DNA of 64,000 bases, from positions 1 through 64,000 of the forward strand of contig NZ_JAUSTM010000009.1 of NCBI RefSeq assembly GCF_030812835.1, given 5' to 3'. Origin of the DNA: Streptococcus moroccensis. GTDB taxonomy: Bacteria > Bacillota > Bacilli > Lactobacillales > Streptococcaceae. A model generated the notes under the pieces. That model saw nothing but the letters and a program-made list of their open reading frames with translations, ran no database searches and had not been told where the DNA came from. Both the position numbers and the translations under genes were made by a program. This document shows positions 22,115 through 31,347 of this stretch, in pieces; positions within the stretch are counted from its first letter, which is position 1, and every line of letters starts with the position of its first letter.

Positions 22115-22162
22115 ATTGACAAATAGGCTAAATATGATAAACTATTAGCAAGCTATACTATG

Positions 22163-22227
22163 AAGGTCAAAGCTCGTAGTCTTGCCGGTCTTTTTGGCCT
22201 GCAATTCCAAAAGAGCTTTGACCTTTT
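22163..22227 (+). other. Long inverted repeat between mnmA and the Nudix gene
   Basis: A perfect 13-bp stem AAGGTCAAAGCTC (22163-22175) pairs with GAGCTTTGACCTT (22213-22225) around a 37-base insert that has its own short GCC/GGC pairing. Only four T follow, so it may act as a weak terminator or a processing or attenuation structure. Confidence 0.6.
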
Positions 22228-22267
22228 ATGTGTAAAGACTATTTTAATAGTGTCAAGGAGGTGTCAA

Positions 22268-22741
22268 GTGACGCAAGATTTTAGAACGACAAGTGATAGA
22301 GGCGTTTATGGCGTTCGGGCGACAGCCTTGATTGTCAAAGATGACCAGATTTTCCTCTGCCATGATGAACAGGGCAAGCACTATACTATCGGTGGGGCTA
22401 TAGAAGTTGGTGAAACAACTGAGGAGGCTGTTTGCCGTGAAGTTCTAGAGGAGATAGGAATTGCTGTCAAAGTTGATGCATTAGCCTTTGTGGTGGAAAA
22501 TCAATTCTGTCAAGATAGTGTCAACTACCACAACATTGAATTTCATTACTTGGTGACACCGAATGCACCGTTAGAAGAACTTAGCCAGCATATTTTAGAC
22601 AGTCATCAAAAACTTTCCTGTCGCTGGGTTCCATTGGTTGATTTAGAAAAGTTAAGTGTAGTTCCTGATTTTTTAAAAACAGAACTGTTAAACTGGAATG
22701 GGGCTACCAAACATATTGTGATTATGGAAAAGGAGAATTAA
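22268..22741 (+). CDS. Nudix hydrolase
   Basis: The roughly 157-residue protein carries the full Nudix box GX5EX7REUXEEXGU ([20 protein letters not shown], then EIG; residues about 43-65). It hydrolyses a nucleoside diphosphate linked to some moiety; substrate unknown. I prefer the GTG at 22268, preceded by AAGGAGG, over the ATG at 22160, which would place the N-terminus inside the inverted repeat at 22163-22227 and add 36 residues unlike the family. It ends 1 base before mnmG. Confidence 0.85.
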   Translation: MTQDFRTTSDRGVYGVRATALIVKDDQIFLCHDEQGKHYTIGGAIEVGETTEEAVCREVLEEIGIAVKVDALAFVVENQFCQDSVNYHNIEFHYLVTPNAPLEELSQHILDSHQKLSCRWVPLVDLEKLSVVPDFLKTELLNWNGATKHIVIMEKEN

Positions 22742-22742
22742 G

Positions 22743-24659
22743 TTGACACATACCTTTACAGAAGAGTACGATATTGTTGTCATTGGTGCTGGGCATGCGG
22801 GCGTCGAAGCAGCCCTAGCAGCGAGTCGTATGGGATGTCGGGTCTTACTGGCAACCCTGAGCATTGAGATGGTTGCTTTTATGCCTTGTAACCCTTCTAT
22901 TGGAGGCTCTGCAAAAGGGATTGTCGTCCGTGAGGTGGATGCCCTTGGTGGTGAAATGGGCAAGAATATAGATAAGTCCTATATTCAAATGAAGATGCTC
23001 AACACTGGAAAGGGCCCAGCTGTTCGAGCTCTAAGAGCCCAGGCAGACAAAGAGCTTTACAGCCGTGAAATGCGCAGAACAGTTGAAAACCAGGAGAACT
23101 TAACCTTACGTCAAACCATGATTGATGAAATCCTAGTTGAAGGCGAGAGGGTTATCGGTGTTCGGACGGCGACAAACCAAAAGTTTGCTGCAAAAGCAGT
23201 CGTTGTAACGACAGGAACAGCCCTAAGGGGAGAGATCATCATCGGGGACCTAAAGTATTCTTCAGGGCCCAATAATAGTTTGGCTTCAGTAGCACTTGCG
23301 GATAACCTCAAAGAGTTAGGATTTGAAATTGGTCGCTTTAAGACAGGAACGCCACCACGTGTCAAGGCATCCTCTATTAATTACGAGGTGACTGAGATTC
23401 AGCCTGGTGATGAGAAACCTAATCATTTTTCTTTCCTTTCTAGGGATGAAGACTATTTAACAGATCAGGTGCCTTGTTGGTTGACCTACACGAATCAGTC
23501 TAGCCATGATATTATCAATGCCAACCTTCATCGTGCTCCTATGTTTTCAGGGATTGTCAAAGGTGTTGGTCCGCGCTATTGTCCCTCTATCGAAGATAAA
23601 ATTGTCCGCTTTTCGGATAAAGAGCGTCATCAACTTTTCTTGGAGCCAGAAGGTCGTTACACCGAGGAAGTCTATGTTCAAGGGTTGTCGACCAGCCTCC
23701 CTGAAGACGTTCAAAAAGACCTGTTGCACTCGATTGTTGGTCTTGAACAGGCCGAAATGATGCGAACGGGTTATGCCATTGAGTATGATATGGTGATGCC
23801 CCACCAACTTCGGGCAACTCTTGAAACCAAGAAAATTTCGGGCCTTTTCACAGCTGGTCAGACCAATGGGACGTCTGGCTATGAAGAAGCAGCCGGTCAA
23901 GGATTGATTGCAGGGATCAATGCAGCGCTAAAGGTCCAGGGTAAGCCTGAACTGATATTGAAGCGAAGCGATGGTTACATTGGTGTGATGATAGATGATC
24001 TCGTTACCAAAGGCACTGTTGAACCCTACCGACTTTTGACGAGTCGGGCAGAATATCGGCTTATTTTACGGCACGACAATGCTGATATGCGCCTGACACA
24101 ATTAGGGAGAGATGTTGGTTTAGTTGATGATGAGCGCTATGCGCATTTCTTGGCCCATAAAGAGGCTTTTGACAAAGAGTTAACACGCCTTGACAGCATT
24201 AAGTTAAAACCAATTGCAGAAACCAATGCCAAGGTAACAGCCATGGGCTATAAGCCTTTGACGGATGCCATGACTGCTAAGGAATTTATGCGTCGTCCGG
24301 ACGTGAGCTATGAAGATGCCATCGCATTTATTGGGGAACCTGAAGAAACGTTGGCACCAAGAACGATTGAACTTCTCGAAACGGAAATCAAATACGAAGG
24401 TTACATTGCTAAAGCGCTTGATCAGGTTGACAAAATGAAGCGTATGGAAGAAAAACGAATTCCAGAAGATATTGATTGGGACGACATTGACTCGATTGCC
24501 TCTGAAGCCCGTCAGAAATTTAAGCTAATTAATCCTGAAACAATTGGGCAAGCTAGTCGCATATCAGGTGTCAACCCTGCAGATATTTCTATTCTCATGG
24601 TATATCTTGAAGGCAGAAGCCGATCTATTTCTAAAAGTCAATTTAAAAACAAAGGTTGA
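22743..24659 (+). CDS. mnmG: tRNA uridine-5-carboxymethylaminomethyl(34) synthesis enzyme MnmG
   Basis: MnmG, with MnmE, adds the (carboxymethyl)aminomethyl group at C5 of U34, using FAD, NADH and methylene-THF. The 638-residue protein has the FAD-binding [12 protein letters not shown] near residue 13, the GidA signature GPKYCPSIE-like [12 protein letters not shown] near residue 277, and [17 protein letters not shown] near residue 372. The start codon is TTG at 22743, preceded by AAGGAG at good spacing; no better ATG is nearby. Length is normal for the family. Confidence 0.95.
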   Translation: MTHTFTEEYDIVVIGAGHAGVEAALAASRMGCRVLLATLSIEMVAFMPCNPSIGGSAKGIVVREVDALGGEMGKNIDKSYIQMKMLNTGKGPAVRALRAQADKELYSREMRRTVENQENLTLRQTMIDEILVEGERVIGVRTATNQKFAAKAVVVTTGTALRGEIIIGDLKYSSGPNNSLASVALADNLKELGFEIGRFKTGTPPRVKASSINYEVTEIQPGDEKPNHFSFLSRDEDYLTDQVPCWLTYTNQSSHDIINANLHRAPMFSGIVKGVGPRYCPSIEDKIVRFSDKERHQLFLEPEGRYTEEVYVQGLSTSLPEDVQKDLLHSIVGLEQAEMMRTGYAIEYDMVMPHQLRATLETKKISGLFTAGQTNGTSGYEEAAGQGLIAGINAALKVQGKPELILKRSDGYIGVMIDDLVTKGTVEPYRLLTSRAEYRLILRHDNADMRLTQLGRDVGLVDDERYAHFLAHKEAFDKELTRLDSIKLKPIAETNAKVTAMGYKPLTDAMTAKEFMRRPDVSYEDAIAFIGEPEETLAPRTIELLETEIKYEGYIAKALDQVDKMKRMEEKRIPEDIDWDDIDSIASEARQKFKLINPETIGQASRISGVNPADISILMVYLEGRSRSISKSQFKNKG

Positions 24660-24824
24660 TAGCTGGTTGACGAAACGTTTACAGTATATTTACATCTATT
24701 TTTTCATTTTAAATCAAATCAGTTCTGCTTTACCCTAATACTCTTGTTCTTTAGTTGCTTCAAAATCGTTTCTAGCATAGCTTTTTCGGCCTGTTTGTGG
24801 TAAAATAACGGCTAGAGGAAAAAA

Positions 24825-26801
24825 ATGAAACCATTTCGATTTGCTAATATTCATTTTCTATTAATTGGAGTACTTTGCTTTGGTGTTTTAGCGACTGCCA
24901 TCAATCTCCTTTCCAGTCAAGCCATGCTCTTGTTATTGGCTTTCTTTGTTGTTGCTTCTTTTGTGACACTCTTAATCTATCAAAATAAGATTTATGTATT
25001 GGATGAGCTGGATAAAATCAAGTATGTCAATGATCAGGCAGAAAATAGTATGACATCTTTGCTGGAAAATATGCCAGTAGGTGTCATCAAGATGAACGCT
25101 TCTGAAGATGAGGTAGAGTGGTTTAATCCCTTTGCAGAAATGATTTTTACAAAAGAAGATGGCGAGTTTGACCATGCCAGATTTAAAGAAATCGTGACAG
25201 TCGGGTTAGACAAATCAAGGATTTATGCTCATTTTTCAGGAAAACGCTACATTGTTCACTCAGATGAAGCGAATCATCTCTTTTACTTCTTTGATGTCTC
25301 TTCAGAATACAAGGCAACACAAGAAGTAACCAGTTTAAGACCTGTAATTGGTGTTATTGGGGTCGATAATTATGATGACCTGGAAGATACCATATCGGAT
25401 TCTGATATCAGTCAGGTCAATAGTTTCATTGCTAATTTTGTGACTGAATTTACGGATCGGCACCAAATTTTTTACCGTCGTGTAGGGATGGACCGGTTTT
25501 ATCTGGTGACCGACTATGGTGTCTTGGAACAACTGATTGATGATAAGTTTTCTGTAATCAATCAGTTCAGAGCAGCTGCTAAGGAACTAGAAATCCCGCT
25601 TACCCTTAGTATGGGTTATGCCTATGGCAGCCATGACCATAGTGCAATCGGTCAATTAGCAATTCAAAACCTTAATATGGCTGAGGTTCGTGGGGGTGAC
25701 CAGGTGGTTATCCAGGAGAATGGGGAAAATAAAGCTCCGATGTATTTTGGAGGAAATACTGCTTCAACGGTTAAACGGACCAGGACACGGACCAGAGCCA
25801 TGATGTCCGCTATTTCTGATAAAATTCGCTCATCGGATAAGGTTTTTGTGGTCGGGCATTGCCACTTAGATATGGATGCGCTTGGGTCAGCGATTGGGAT
25901 GCAACATTTTGCCAAGAATATCATGCCTGAAGCCTATACTGTCTATGATGACAAAGATATGTTTAGTGATATTGAAAAGGCTATTCAACGGCTCCATGAA
26001 GAAGAAACTGAGAATCTGATTACAGTAAGTGAAGCCATGGATAAGGTGACAGCTGAATCTCTTTTGATCATGGTGGATCACTCTAAGATAAGCTTGACCT
26101 TGTCGAACGATTTTTATGAGCAATTCAGTCAGGTTGTTGTTGTCGACCATCACCGTCGAGACAGTGACTTCCCAGAAAATGCTGTAATTAGCTATATCGA
26201 AAGTGGTGCAAGTAGTGCTAGCGAGTTAGTGACGGAGTTACTCCAATTCCAAAAGAGTGACAGGAATCAACGGTTAACAAGGTTGGAAGCCAGTCTCCTA
26301 ATGGCCGGAATCATGTTAGATACTAAAAACTTTACCTCACGGGTGACAAGCCGTACCTTTGATGTGGCTAGTTATCTAAGAAGTTGTGGTAGTGATAGTG
26401 TTGAAATCCAAAACATCTCTGCTACTGATTTTGATGAATACCGTGAAGTGAATGAGCTGATCTTAAAAGGACAACGCGTGCGCCCAGAGGTTATCATAGC
26501 TAAGGCTGATGAGCAGGTGGTGTATGATCGCGTTCTTGCTAGTAAAGCAGCGGACACCATGTTGACCATGTCGGGTATTGAAGCGGCCTTTGTCATTTGC
26601 CGTACACAAGAAGACGAAGTAGCGATTTCAGCTAGAAGTCGCAACAAGATTAACGTTCAAAAGATTATGGAAGACATGGGTGGTGGCGGACATTTTGGTC
26701 AAGCTGCAGCTCAGATCAAAGACCAGACCTTGGACCAAGTTTATGAGACGCTGACAGATATTATCTCAAAGCTTACGATAAAGGAACCTAACAAAGACTA
26801 G
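24825..26801 (+). CDS. gdpP: Cyclic-di-AMP phosphodiesterase GdpP
   Basis: This membrane phosphodiesterase cleaves c-di-AMP to pApA and so affects wall, potassium and beta-lactam phenotypes. The 658-residue protein has two N-terminal transmembrane helices (residues about 8-50), a PAS-like region, a degenerate GGDEF domain (residues about 170-300) and a DHH-DHHA1 catalytic unit: GHCHLDMDALGSA near residue 344, VDHHR near residue 441, and GGGGHFGQAAAQI near residue 622. All catalytic motifs are intact. rplI follows 9 bases downstream, the standard Firmicutes gdpP-rplI-dnaB order. Confidence 0.96.
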   Translation: MKPFRFANIHFLLIGVLCFGVLATAINLLSSQAMLLLLAFFVVASFVTLLIYQNKIYVLDELDKIKYVNDQAENSMTSLLENMPVGVIKMNASEDEVEWFNPFAEMIFTKEDGEFDHARFKEIVTVGLDKSRIYAHFSGKRYIVHSDEANHLFYFFDVSSEYKATQEVTSLRPVIGVIGVDNYDDLEDTISDSDISQVNSFIANFVTEFTDRHQIFYRRVGMDRFYLVTDYGVLEQLIDDKFSVINQFRAAAKELEIPLTLSMGYAYGSHDHSAIGQLAIQNLNMAEVRGGDQVVIQENGENKAPMYFGGNTASTVKRTRTRTRAMMSAISDKIRSSDKVFVVGHCHLDMDALGSAIGMQHFAKNIMPEAYTVYDDKDMFSDIEKAIQRLHEEETENLITVSEAMDKVTAESLLIMVDHSKISLTLSNDFYEQFSQVVVVDHHRRDSDFPENAVISYIESGASSASELVTELLQFQKSDRNQRLTRLEASLLMAGIMLDTKNFTSRVTSRTFDVASYLRSCGSDSVEIQNISATDFDEYREVNELILKGQRVRPEVIIAKADEQVVYDRVLASKAADTMLTMSGIEAAFVICRTQEDEVAISARSRNKINVQKIMEDMGGGGHFGQAAAQIKDQTLDQVYETLTDIISKLTIKEPNKD

Positions 26802-26810
26802 GAGGCTAAG

Positions 26811-27263
26811 ATGAAAGTTATTTTTTTAGAAGATGTTAAAGGTAAGGGTAAAAAAGGTGAGATAAAAGAAGTTCCTACGGGCTATGCCCAAAATTTCCTT
26901 ATTAAAAAGAACCTTGCTAAAGAAGCCACCGCTCAAGCTATTGGTGAACTGCGTGGCCAGGAAAAGGCCAAAGAAAAAGCCCATGCGGAATTAGTTGCAG
27001 AAGCCGAGGACATCAAGGCACAATTGGAAAAAGAAGAGACAGTCGTTCAATTTTCTGAAAAAGTCGGTCCAGACGGACGTACATTTGGTTCTATTACCAA
27101 CAAAAAGATTGCTGAAGAATTGGAAAAACAATTCAACATCAAAATTGATAAACGCCAGATTAAAGTGGATCATCCTATTCGTTCCCTTGGGTCGATTGAT
27201 GTTCCTGTTAAGATTTATCAAGATATCAATAGCCTTATTCGTTTGTATGTGAGTGAAGCGTAA
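26811..27263 (+). CDS. rplI: 50S ribosomal protein L9
   Basis: The 150-residue protein binds 23S rRNA through its N-domain ([17 protein letters not shown], then [13 protein letters not shown], the L9 signature). A long charged connecting helix (residues about 40-75) and a C-domain follow. Length is family-typical. RBS AGGAGG precedes the ATG. It is cotranscribed with gdpP, and a hairpin separates it from dnaB. Confidence 0.98.
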   Translation: MKVIFLEDVKGKGKKGEIKEVPTGYAQNFLIKKNLAKEATAQAIGELRGQEKAKEKAHAELVAEAEDIKAQLEKEETVVQFSEKVGPDGRTFGSITNKKIAEELEKQFNIKIDKRQIKVDHPIRSLGSIDVPVKIYQDINSLIRLYVSEA

Positions 27264-27287
27264 GCACTGGATCTTTTTACCATAAGG

Positions 27288-27318
27288 AATCCTCGGAAAT
27301 ACAGTATTCCCGAGGATT
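27288..27318 (+). other. Hairpin between rplI and dnaB
   Basis: The stem AATCCTCGG/CCGAGGATT extends inward with one bulge (AATAC/GTATT) to about 14 bp. Only TTTC follows, so termination would be partial. It may tune the rplI to dnaB expression ratio. Confidence 0.5.
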
Positions 27319-27386
27319 TCAGTATGGTGAGGAGTAAATCATTTACAAGTTGGAGAGACATAGTAGGGAGAAGAAAGGAAAAGGTC

Positions 27387-28742
27387 ATGGCAGAGCTGGA
27401 AGAATTGCGGGTCCAACCGCAAGATATATTAGCTGAACAGTCTGTCCTCGGTGCAATTTTCATTGATGAAAACAAGTTGGTTTTTGTTCGTGAATACATT
27501 GACGCTAGGGACTTTTTTAAGTATGCCCATCAACTGATTTTCCAGGCTATGATTGCCTTAACAGAGCGTGGAGATGCTATAGATGCCACTACTATCCGAA
27601 ATTATCTGGATGATAAAGGTGATTTGCAAAATATTGGTGGCATCAGTTACTTAGTTGAGGTGATTAATTCAGTTCCCACCTCAGCTAATGCGGAATATTA
27701 TGCTAAGATTGTTGCTGAGAAATCAAACCTTCGCAAATTAATTGCTAGTTTGACGGAGTCTATTAATCAGGCTTATGATGCATCGGATGGCTCTGACGAT
27801 ATTATTGCCAAGACGGAAAAGTCCCTCATCGATATTGGAGAAGGGGCTAGTCGCAGTGGTTTTAAACGCATTGACGATATTCTAAACCTGAACTTTGAAT
27901 CGCTCGAAAAAAGGTCCCAACAAACCTCGGATATTACAGGAATTGCCACAGGCTATCCTGATCTGGACCATATGACAACAGGACTTCATGAGGAAGAGTT
28001 GATCATTTTAGCGGCACGCCCTGCGGTCGGAAAGACCGCTTTTGCTCTTAACATTGCGCAAAATATCGGGACCAAGCAGGATAAGACGGTTGCCATCTTT
28101 TCCCTTGAGATGGGAGCTGAGAGCTTGGTGGACCGGATGTTAGCGGCAGAAGGGGTGATTAACTCTCATTCCCTCAGGACAGGTCAGTTGACTGAGGAAG
28201 AATGGCAAAAGGTGACCATGGCTCAAGCCCAACTGGCACGGGCCTCCATCTACATTGATGATACGCCAGGGATTAAGATTACCGAAATTCGAGCAAGGTC
28301 CCGAAAACTGGCCCAAGAAACCAAGAATCTAGGACTCATTCTGATCGATTACCTGCAGTTGATCACAGGAACTGGTCGGGAAAACCGACAACAAGAGGTT
28401 TCTGAGATTTCCCGTCAGCTTAAGATTTTGGCCAAGGAATTAAAAGTGCCTGTCATTGCCCTAAGTCAGCTCTCACGGGGTGTGGAGCAACGTCAGGACA
28501 AGCGCCCGGTGCTTTCAGATATTCGGGAATCCGGATCAATCGAGCAGGACGCGGATATCGTTGCCTTCTTATATCGAGACGATTACTACGAACGGGGAGA
28601 CGATGAGGAGGCTATTCCTGATAATACGGTCGAAGTTATTATTGAGAAGAACCGTTCAGGGGCGCGTGGAACTGTCAAATTGAATTTCCTTAAGGAATAC
28701 AATAAATTTTCAAGCATATCAAGAAGAGAGGATAGCTATTAA
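27387..28742 (+). CDS. dnaB: Replicative DNA helicase DnaB
   Basis: This hexameric 5'-3' helicase acts at the replication fork. The protein has about 451 residues: an N-terminal DnaG-binding domain (QPQDILAEQSVLGAIF) and a RecA-like motor with Walker A ARPAVGKTAFALN near residue 210, Walker B LILIDYLQL near residue 315, and the DnaB motif SQLSRGVEQRQDKRP near residue 360. I start at the ATG at 27387, preceded by AAAGGAAAAGG; the frame back to 27324 adds 21 residues not seen in the family. No intein or insertion is present. Confidence 0.96.
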   Translation: MAELEELRVQPQDILAEQSVLGAIFIDENKLVFVREYIDARDFFKYAHQLIFQAMIALTERGDAIDATTIRNYLDDKGDLQNIGGISYLVEVINSVPTSANAEYYAKIVAEKSNLRKLIASLTESINQAYDASDGSDDIIAKTEKSLIDIGEGASRSGFKRIDDILNLNFESLEKRSQQTSDITGIATGYPDLDHMTTGLHEEELIILAARPAVGKTAFALNIAQNIGTKQDKTVAIFSLEMGAESLVDRMLAAEGVINSHSLRTGQLTEEEWQKVTMAQAQLARASIYIDDTPGIKITEIRARSRKLAQETKNLGLILIDYLQLITGTGRENRQQEVSEISRQLKILAKELKVPVIALSQLSRGVEQRQDKRPVLSDIRESGSIEQDADIVAFLYRDDYYERGDDEEAIPDNTVEVIIEKNRSGARGTVKLNFLKEYNKFSSISRREDSY

Positions 28743-29021
28743 ATGAGTGATGCATTTACAGATGTTGCTAAAATGAAGCAAATCAAGGAAGATATTAAGA
28801 ACAATCAAGGGAAGTTAGTGGAACTCACCTTGGAAAATGGTCGTAAACGGGAGAAAAATAAGACAGGACGCCTGACAGAGGTGTATCAGTCCCTCTTTAT
28901 CGTCGAATACGAAGATGAAACAAAGCCAATCGGTGATGCGTCTCGTTTTTACGTTGAATCACACACTTATTCAGATATTTTGACAGAAAAAACCTTGATT
29001 CGATATATCGAATCGGAGTAA
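28743..29021 (+). CDS. veg: Veg family protein
   Basis: The 92-residue cytoplasmic protein matches the small Veg family (B. subtilis Veg, 86 residues) in length and pattern: a helical start, then NQGKLVELTLENGRKREKNKTGRL, YQSLFIVEY and YSDILTE. Veg is reported to affect biofilm gene expression in Bacillus; its function in streptococci is unknown. The ATG abuts the dnaB stop codon directly, implying coupled translation. A clear terminator follows at 29038-29066. Confidence 0.82.
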   Translation: MSDAFTDVAKMKQIKEDIKNNQGKLVELTLENGRKREKNKTGRLTEVYQSLFIVEYEDETKPIGDASRFYVESHTYSDILTEKTLIRYIESE

Positions 29022-29037
29022 ATAAGGATTGAAAGTA

Positions 29038-29066
29038 AGTTGACAGAAGTGTCAACTTTTTCTTTT
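29038..29066 (+). terminator. Terminator after veg
   Basis: A perfect 8-bp stem AGTTGACA/TGTCAACT with a GAAG loop is followed by TTTTTCTTTT. Confidence 0.9.
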
Positions 29067-29083
29067 GGCATTACGAAATCATA

Positions 29084-29109
29084 AAAAACGCTGATAAATC
29101 AACGTTTTT
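29084..29109 (-). terminator. Terminator of the 6S RNA/tRNA-Lys transcript
   Basis: AAAAACG (29084-29090) pairs with CGTTTTT (29103-29109), with an inner TGAT/ATCA. On the minus strand it follows tRNA-Lys by 12 bases and gives a T-rich tail. Confidence 0.75.
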
Positions 29110-29121
29110 CACTATTATAGA

Positions 29122-29194
29122 TACCCCCTACAGGGCTCGAACCTGTGACCCATAGATTAAGAGTCTACTGCTCTACCAACTGAGCTAAGGAGGC
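29122..29194 (-). tRNA. tRNA-Lys (anticodon CTT)
   Basis: The reverse strand forms a full cloverleaf: acceptor 29188-29194 with 29123-29129, anticodon loop CTCTTAA, T arm GGTTCGAGCCC. The discriminator is A. It begins directly after the 6S RNA on the same strand, so RNase P cleavage at its 5' end would also define the 6S 3' end. Confidence 0.95.
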
Positions 29195-29390
29195 ATACTG
29201 CTGTATTGGTGCCGGAGATTCATGATTTGTATTGAACCCGCGCTAATTAGCAGGTGGGCGACTCGCTCTAACTGAAGCTGCTTCCGCGTGAAACGGCTTG
29301 CATGCTGTTAGATGACTTGTGTCTCCCATATAAATACAAAAATTTGTTCGGTCAACACTATTGTATGAATTCGTACACCACAGCAATGTT
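29195..29390 (-). ncRNA. ssrS: 6S RNA
   Basis: This roughly 195-base segment has no open frame and fits 6S RNA, the RNA that binds the sigma-70 holoenzyme. Its two ends pair: CATTGCTG and TGGTG at the 5' end match CACCA and CAGCA at the 3' end with small bulges. The middle contains GC-rich stems around an open central region. Location between tRNA-Lys and rarA is the known Firmicutes position for 6S RNA. Boundaries are approximate: the 3' end is set by the tRNA, the 5' end by stem pairing and a weak -10 near 29400. No covariance search was possible. Confidence 0.65.
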
Positions 29391-29445
29391 TATACCTTAT
29401 ATGTTATCACTTTTTGAAAAAAATTCAAGGAAAAATCTTAAAAAA

Positions 29446-30720
29446 TTAATCCGCTTTCTTTAAGTGATCAATCCGTTCCTTATTGCTGGCAAGGGCTCTT
29501 TCGTATTTTCCAGTCTGATTGGGTTGGAAATAATTGGCATCTTTCAGCTTATCAGGAAGATATTGTTGGTCGACCCATTTTTCAGGATAGGCATGAGGGT
29601 ATTTATAATCCACAGAGTTCCCCAGTTCGACGCTGCCTGCGTAATGGCCATCCCTTAAATGTCTAGGAATAGGCAGGGCACCCTTGCTCTTTAAATCAGA
29701 CAAGGCGGCATCCATAGCGGCATAGGCTGAATTAGACTTGGGCGATAAAGCTAGGTCGATCACAACATTGGCAATCAAGATACGAGCTTCTGGAAAGCCG
29801 ATGCGTTGGGCAGCTTCAAGAGCGGTAACAGTATGGATTTGAGCATCTGGATTGGCCAGGCCGATATCTTCATAGGCAATGACAGTCAAACGTCTAGCAA
29901 GGCTTGGCAAATCTCCCGCCTCAATTAAGCGGGCGGCGTAATGGAGACTGGCATCGACATCTGAGCCACGGATGGACTTTTGCAGGGCCGATAGGACATC
30001 GTAATGGCCATCTCCGTCCTTATCCATGGTGATATAGGAACGTTGCAAGCTGTTTTCCACGTCTTGGAGCTGAATATGACGTGTCCCGTCGTCTCTTGGA
30101 TTGGTCGAGAGAACAGCTAGTTCCAGAGAGTTATAGGCAGAGCGAAGATCGCCATTGGTAGCAGTTGCAATGAAGTCAATAGCCTCTGAATCCACCTCGA
30201 TGTCAAAGTCAAATCCTCTTTCTTTGTCAGAAATTGCTATTTCCAGAGCTTTTTTGACCTGGTCAATGGTGAGTGGCTCTAGCTCAAAAATCTGAACACG
30301 ACTGCGAATAGCCGGCGTAACAGAAAAGAAGGGGTTCTCTGTTGTCGCTCCAATCATGGTGATGAGCCCATTTTCCAGTAGCGGAAGCAGGAAATCCTGC
30401 TTGGTTTTGTCCAAGCGGTGGATTTCATCGAGCAGAAGGATTAAGCCACCAGAAAACTTGGCCTCCTCCGCAATGGCTTGGAGGTCTTTTTTACTGTCAA
30501 CGGTAGCATTAAAGGTGCGAAAGGCGTATTTTGTTGTTCCCGCGATAGCAGCTGCAATAGAGGTCTTGCCAATACCGGGCGGGCCGTAGAGAATCATGGA
30601 GGAGAGCCGTTTGGCTTCGACCATGCGACGAATGATTTTACCTTCAGCGACCAGGTGGTCCTGCCCGATAACCTGATCAATTGTTTTAGGGCGCATGCGT
30701 AAAGCGAGATTATCAGGCAT
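29446..30720 (-). CDS. rarA: Replication-associated recombination protein RarA
   Basis: This AAA+ clamp-loader-like ATPase (MgsA/YrvN) acts at stalled forks. The roughly 424-residue protein has Walker A GPPGIGKTSIAA near residue 47, Walker B LLLDEIHRLDK near residue 95, sensor TTENPFFSV and the C-terminal RarA tetramerisation region (YAAMDAALSDL, then PRHLRDGHY). I start at the ATG ending at 30720, preceded by GGAGG; the in-frame ATG 33 bases earlier lacks a site. The -10 box at 30866-30874 on the minus strand probably drives it. Confidence 0.94.
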   Translation of the reverse strand: MPDNLALRMRPKTIDQVIGQDHLVAEGKIIRRMVEAKRLSSMILYGPPGIGKTSIAAAIAGTTKYAFRTFNATVDSKKDLQAIAEEAKFSGGLILLLDEIHRLDKTKQDFLLPLLENGLITMIGATTENPFFSVTPAIRSRVQIFELEPLTIDQVKKALEIAISDKERGFDFDIEVDSEAIDFIATATNGDLRSAYNSLELAVLSTNPRDDGTRHIQLQDVENSLQRSYITMDKDGDGHYDVLSALQKSIRGSDVDASLHYAARLIEAGDLPSLARRLTVIAYEDIGLANPDAQIHTVTALEAAQRIGFPEARILIANVVIDLALSPKSNSAYAAMDAALSDLKSKGALPIPRHLRDGHYAGSVELGNSVDYKYPHAYPEKWVDQQYLPDKLKDANYFQPNQTGKYERALASNKERIDHLKKAD

Positions 30721-30865
30721 TGTTTCCTCCAAATAAAAGTTTAAAATACCCATTATGGCCTATTAATATAGAATGATCAGACTAAAGAGAACAAGCTTTA
30801 ACTATTGGGAATAGCCATTGAGCAACTCTGTTGGGTATGGTTTATTTCGTCTAATGATTGACTCT

Positions 30866-30874
30866 ATTATAGCA
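30866..30874 (-). promoter_or_regulatory. Extended -10 promoter upstream of rarA
   Basis: On the minus strand this reads TGCTATAAT, an extended -10 with a consensus hexamer, about 145 bases before the rarA start. Confidence 0.5.
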
Positions 30875-31347
30875 CGATTTGGATTTTTATGAGTTTTGTT
30901 GGTCATTCATTAGAGGGCTTCATTTCTGTAAGTTAGATGAATGTCGAAAAAAAGGAGAGAGCTTAGGAAACTTTGTTTTCTGTGTTAATGATCTTGAAAA
31001 GTTTTAAAAAATAGATTTTAGCGAGCGAAGCGAGCCAAAACTGAAACTTTCCGTTGTGATAAAAATGCCTGAAATGATAAGATATCAGAATTCAGAAGAT
31101 TTGAGACTTTAGGCTCAAAATTTAGGGTTGCTAACAGTCTGGGGGACTGTTAAAGGTTGGAAATAGAGCAAGCAATAGCTTGAGTCAGACGTCCGAAGGG
31201 AGTCGCTACCGTCCGTTATCATTTAAGGAATGTTTCTAAAATGACTTTACCTTCAATATTGGAAAACTCGAGTATTTCTTAGACTTATAGGTAAAATCAA
31301 ATTGATTTATGGTAAAATAAAGGTATTCTATTATGAAGAGGTAAGAC
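30875..31347. other. Long intergenic region upstream of hisS, partly structured
   Basis: No convincing gene is present. It contains a direct repeat GCGAGC-GAA-GCGAGC (about 31021-31035), a hairpin AACAGTC/GACTGTT (about 31133-31150) and a GC-richer stretch to about 31225. I looked for a T-box leader for hisS (conserved TGGNACCGCG) and did not find one. A weak -10 (TGGTAAAAT) lies near 31310, shortly before hisS. It may hold an undescribed small RNA or a decayed insertion. Confidence 0.5.

Noticed and set aside
29195-29390. tmRNA instead of 6S RNA
   Set aside because: The segment lacks the tRNA-like ends and tag-coding frame of tmRNA and is too short; end pairing and position next to rarA fit 6S.
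31205-31225. A GTCCGTTATCA string like part of the S. pyogenes tracrRNA
   Set aside because: Only about 11 bases match, with no anti-repeat, no cas9 and no CRISPR repeats in the window. Chance similarity is likely.
30721-31347. T-box leader for hisS
   Set aside because: No TGGNACCGCG-type T-box sequence or terminator/antiterminator pair was found.
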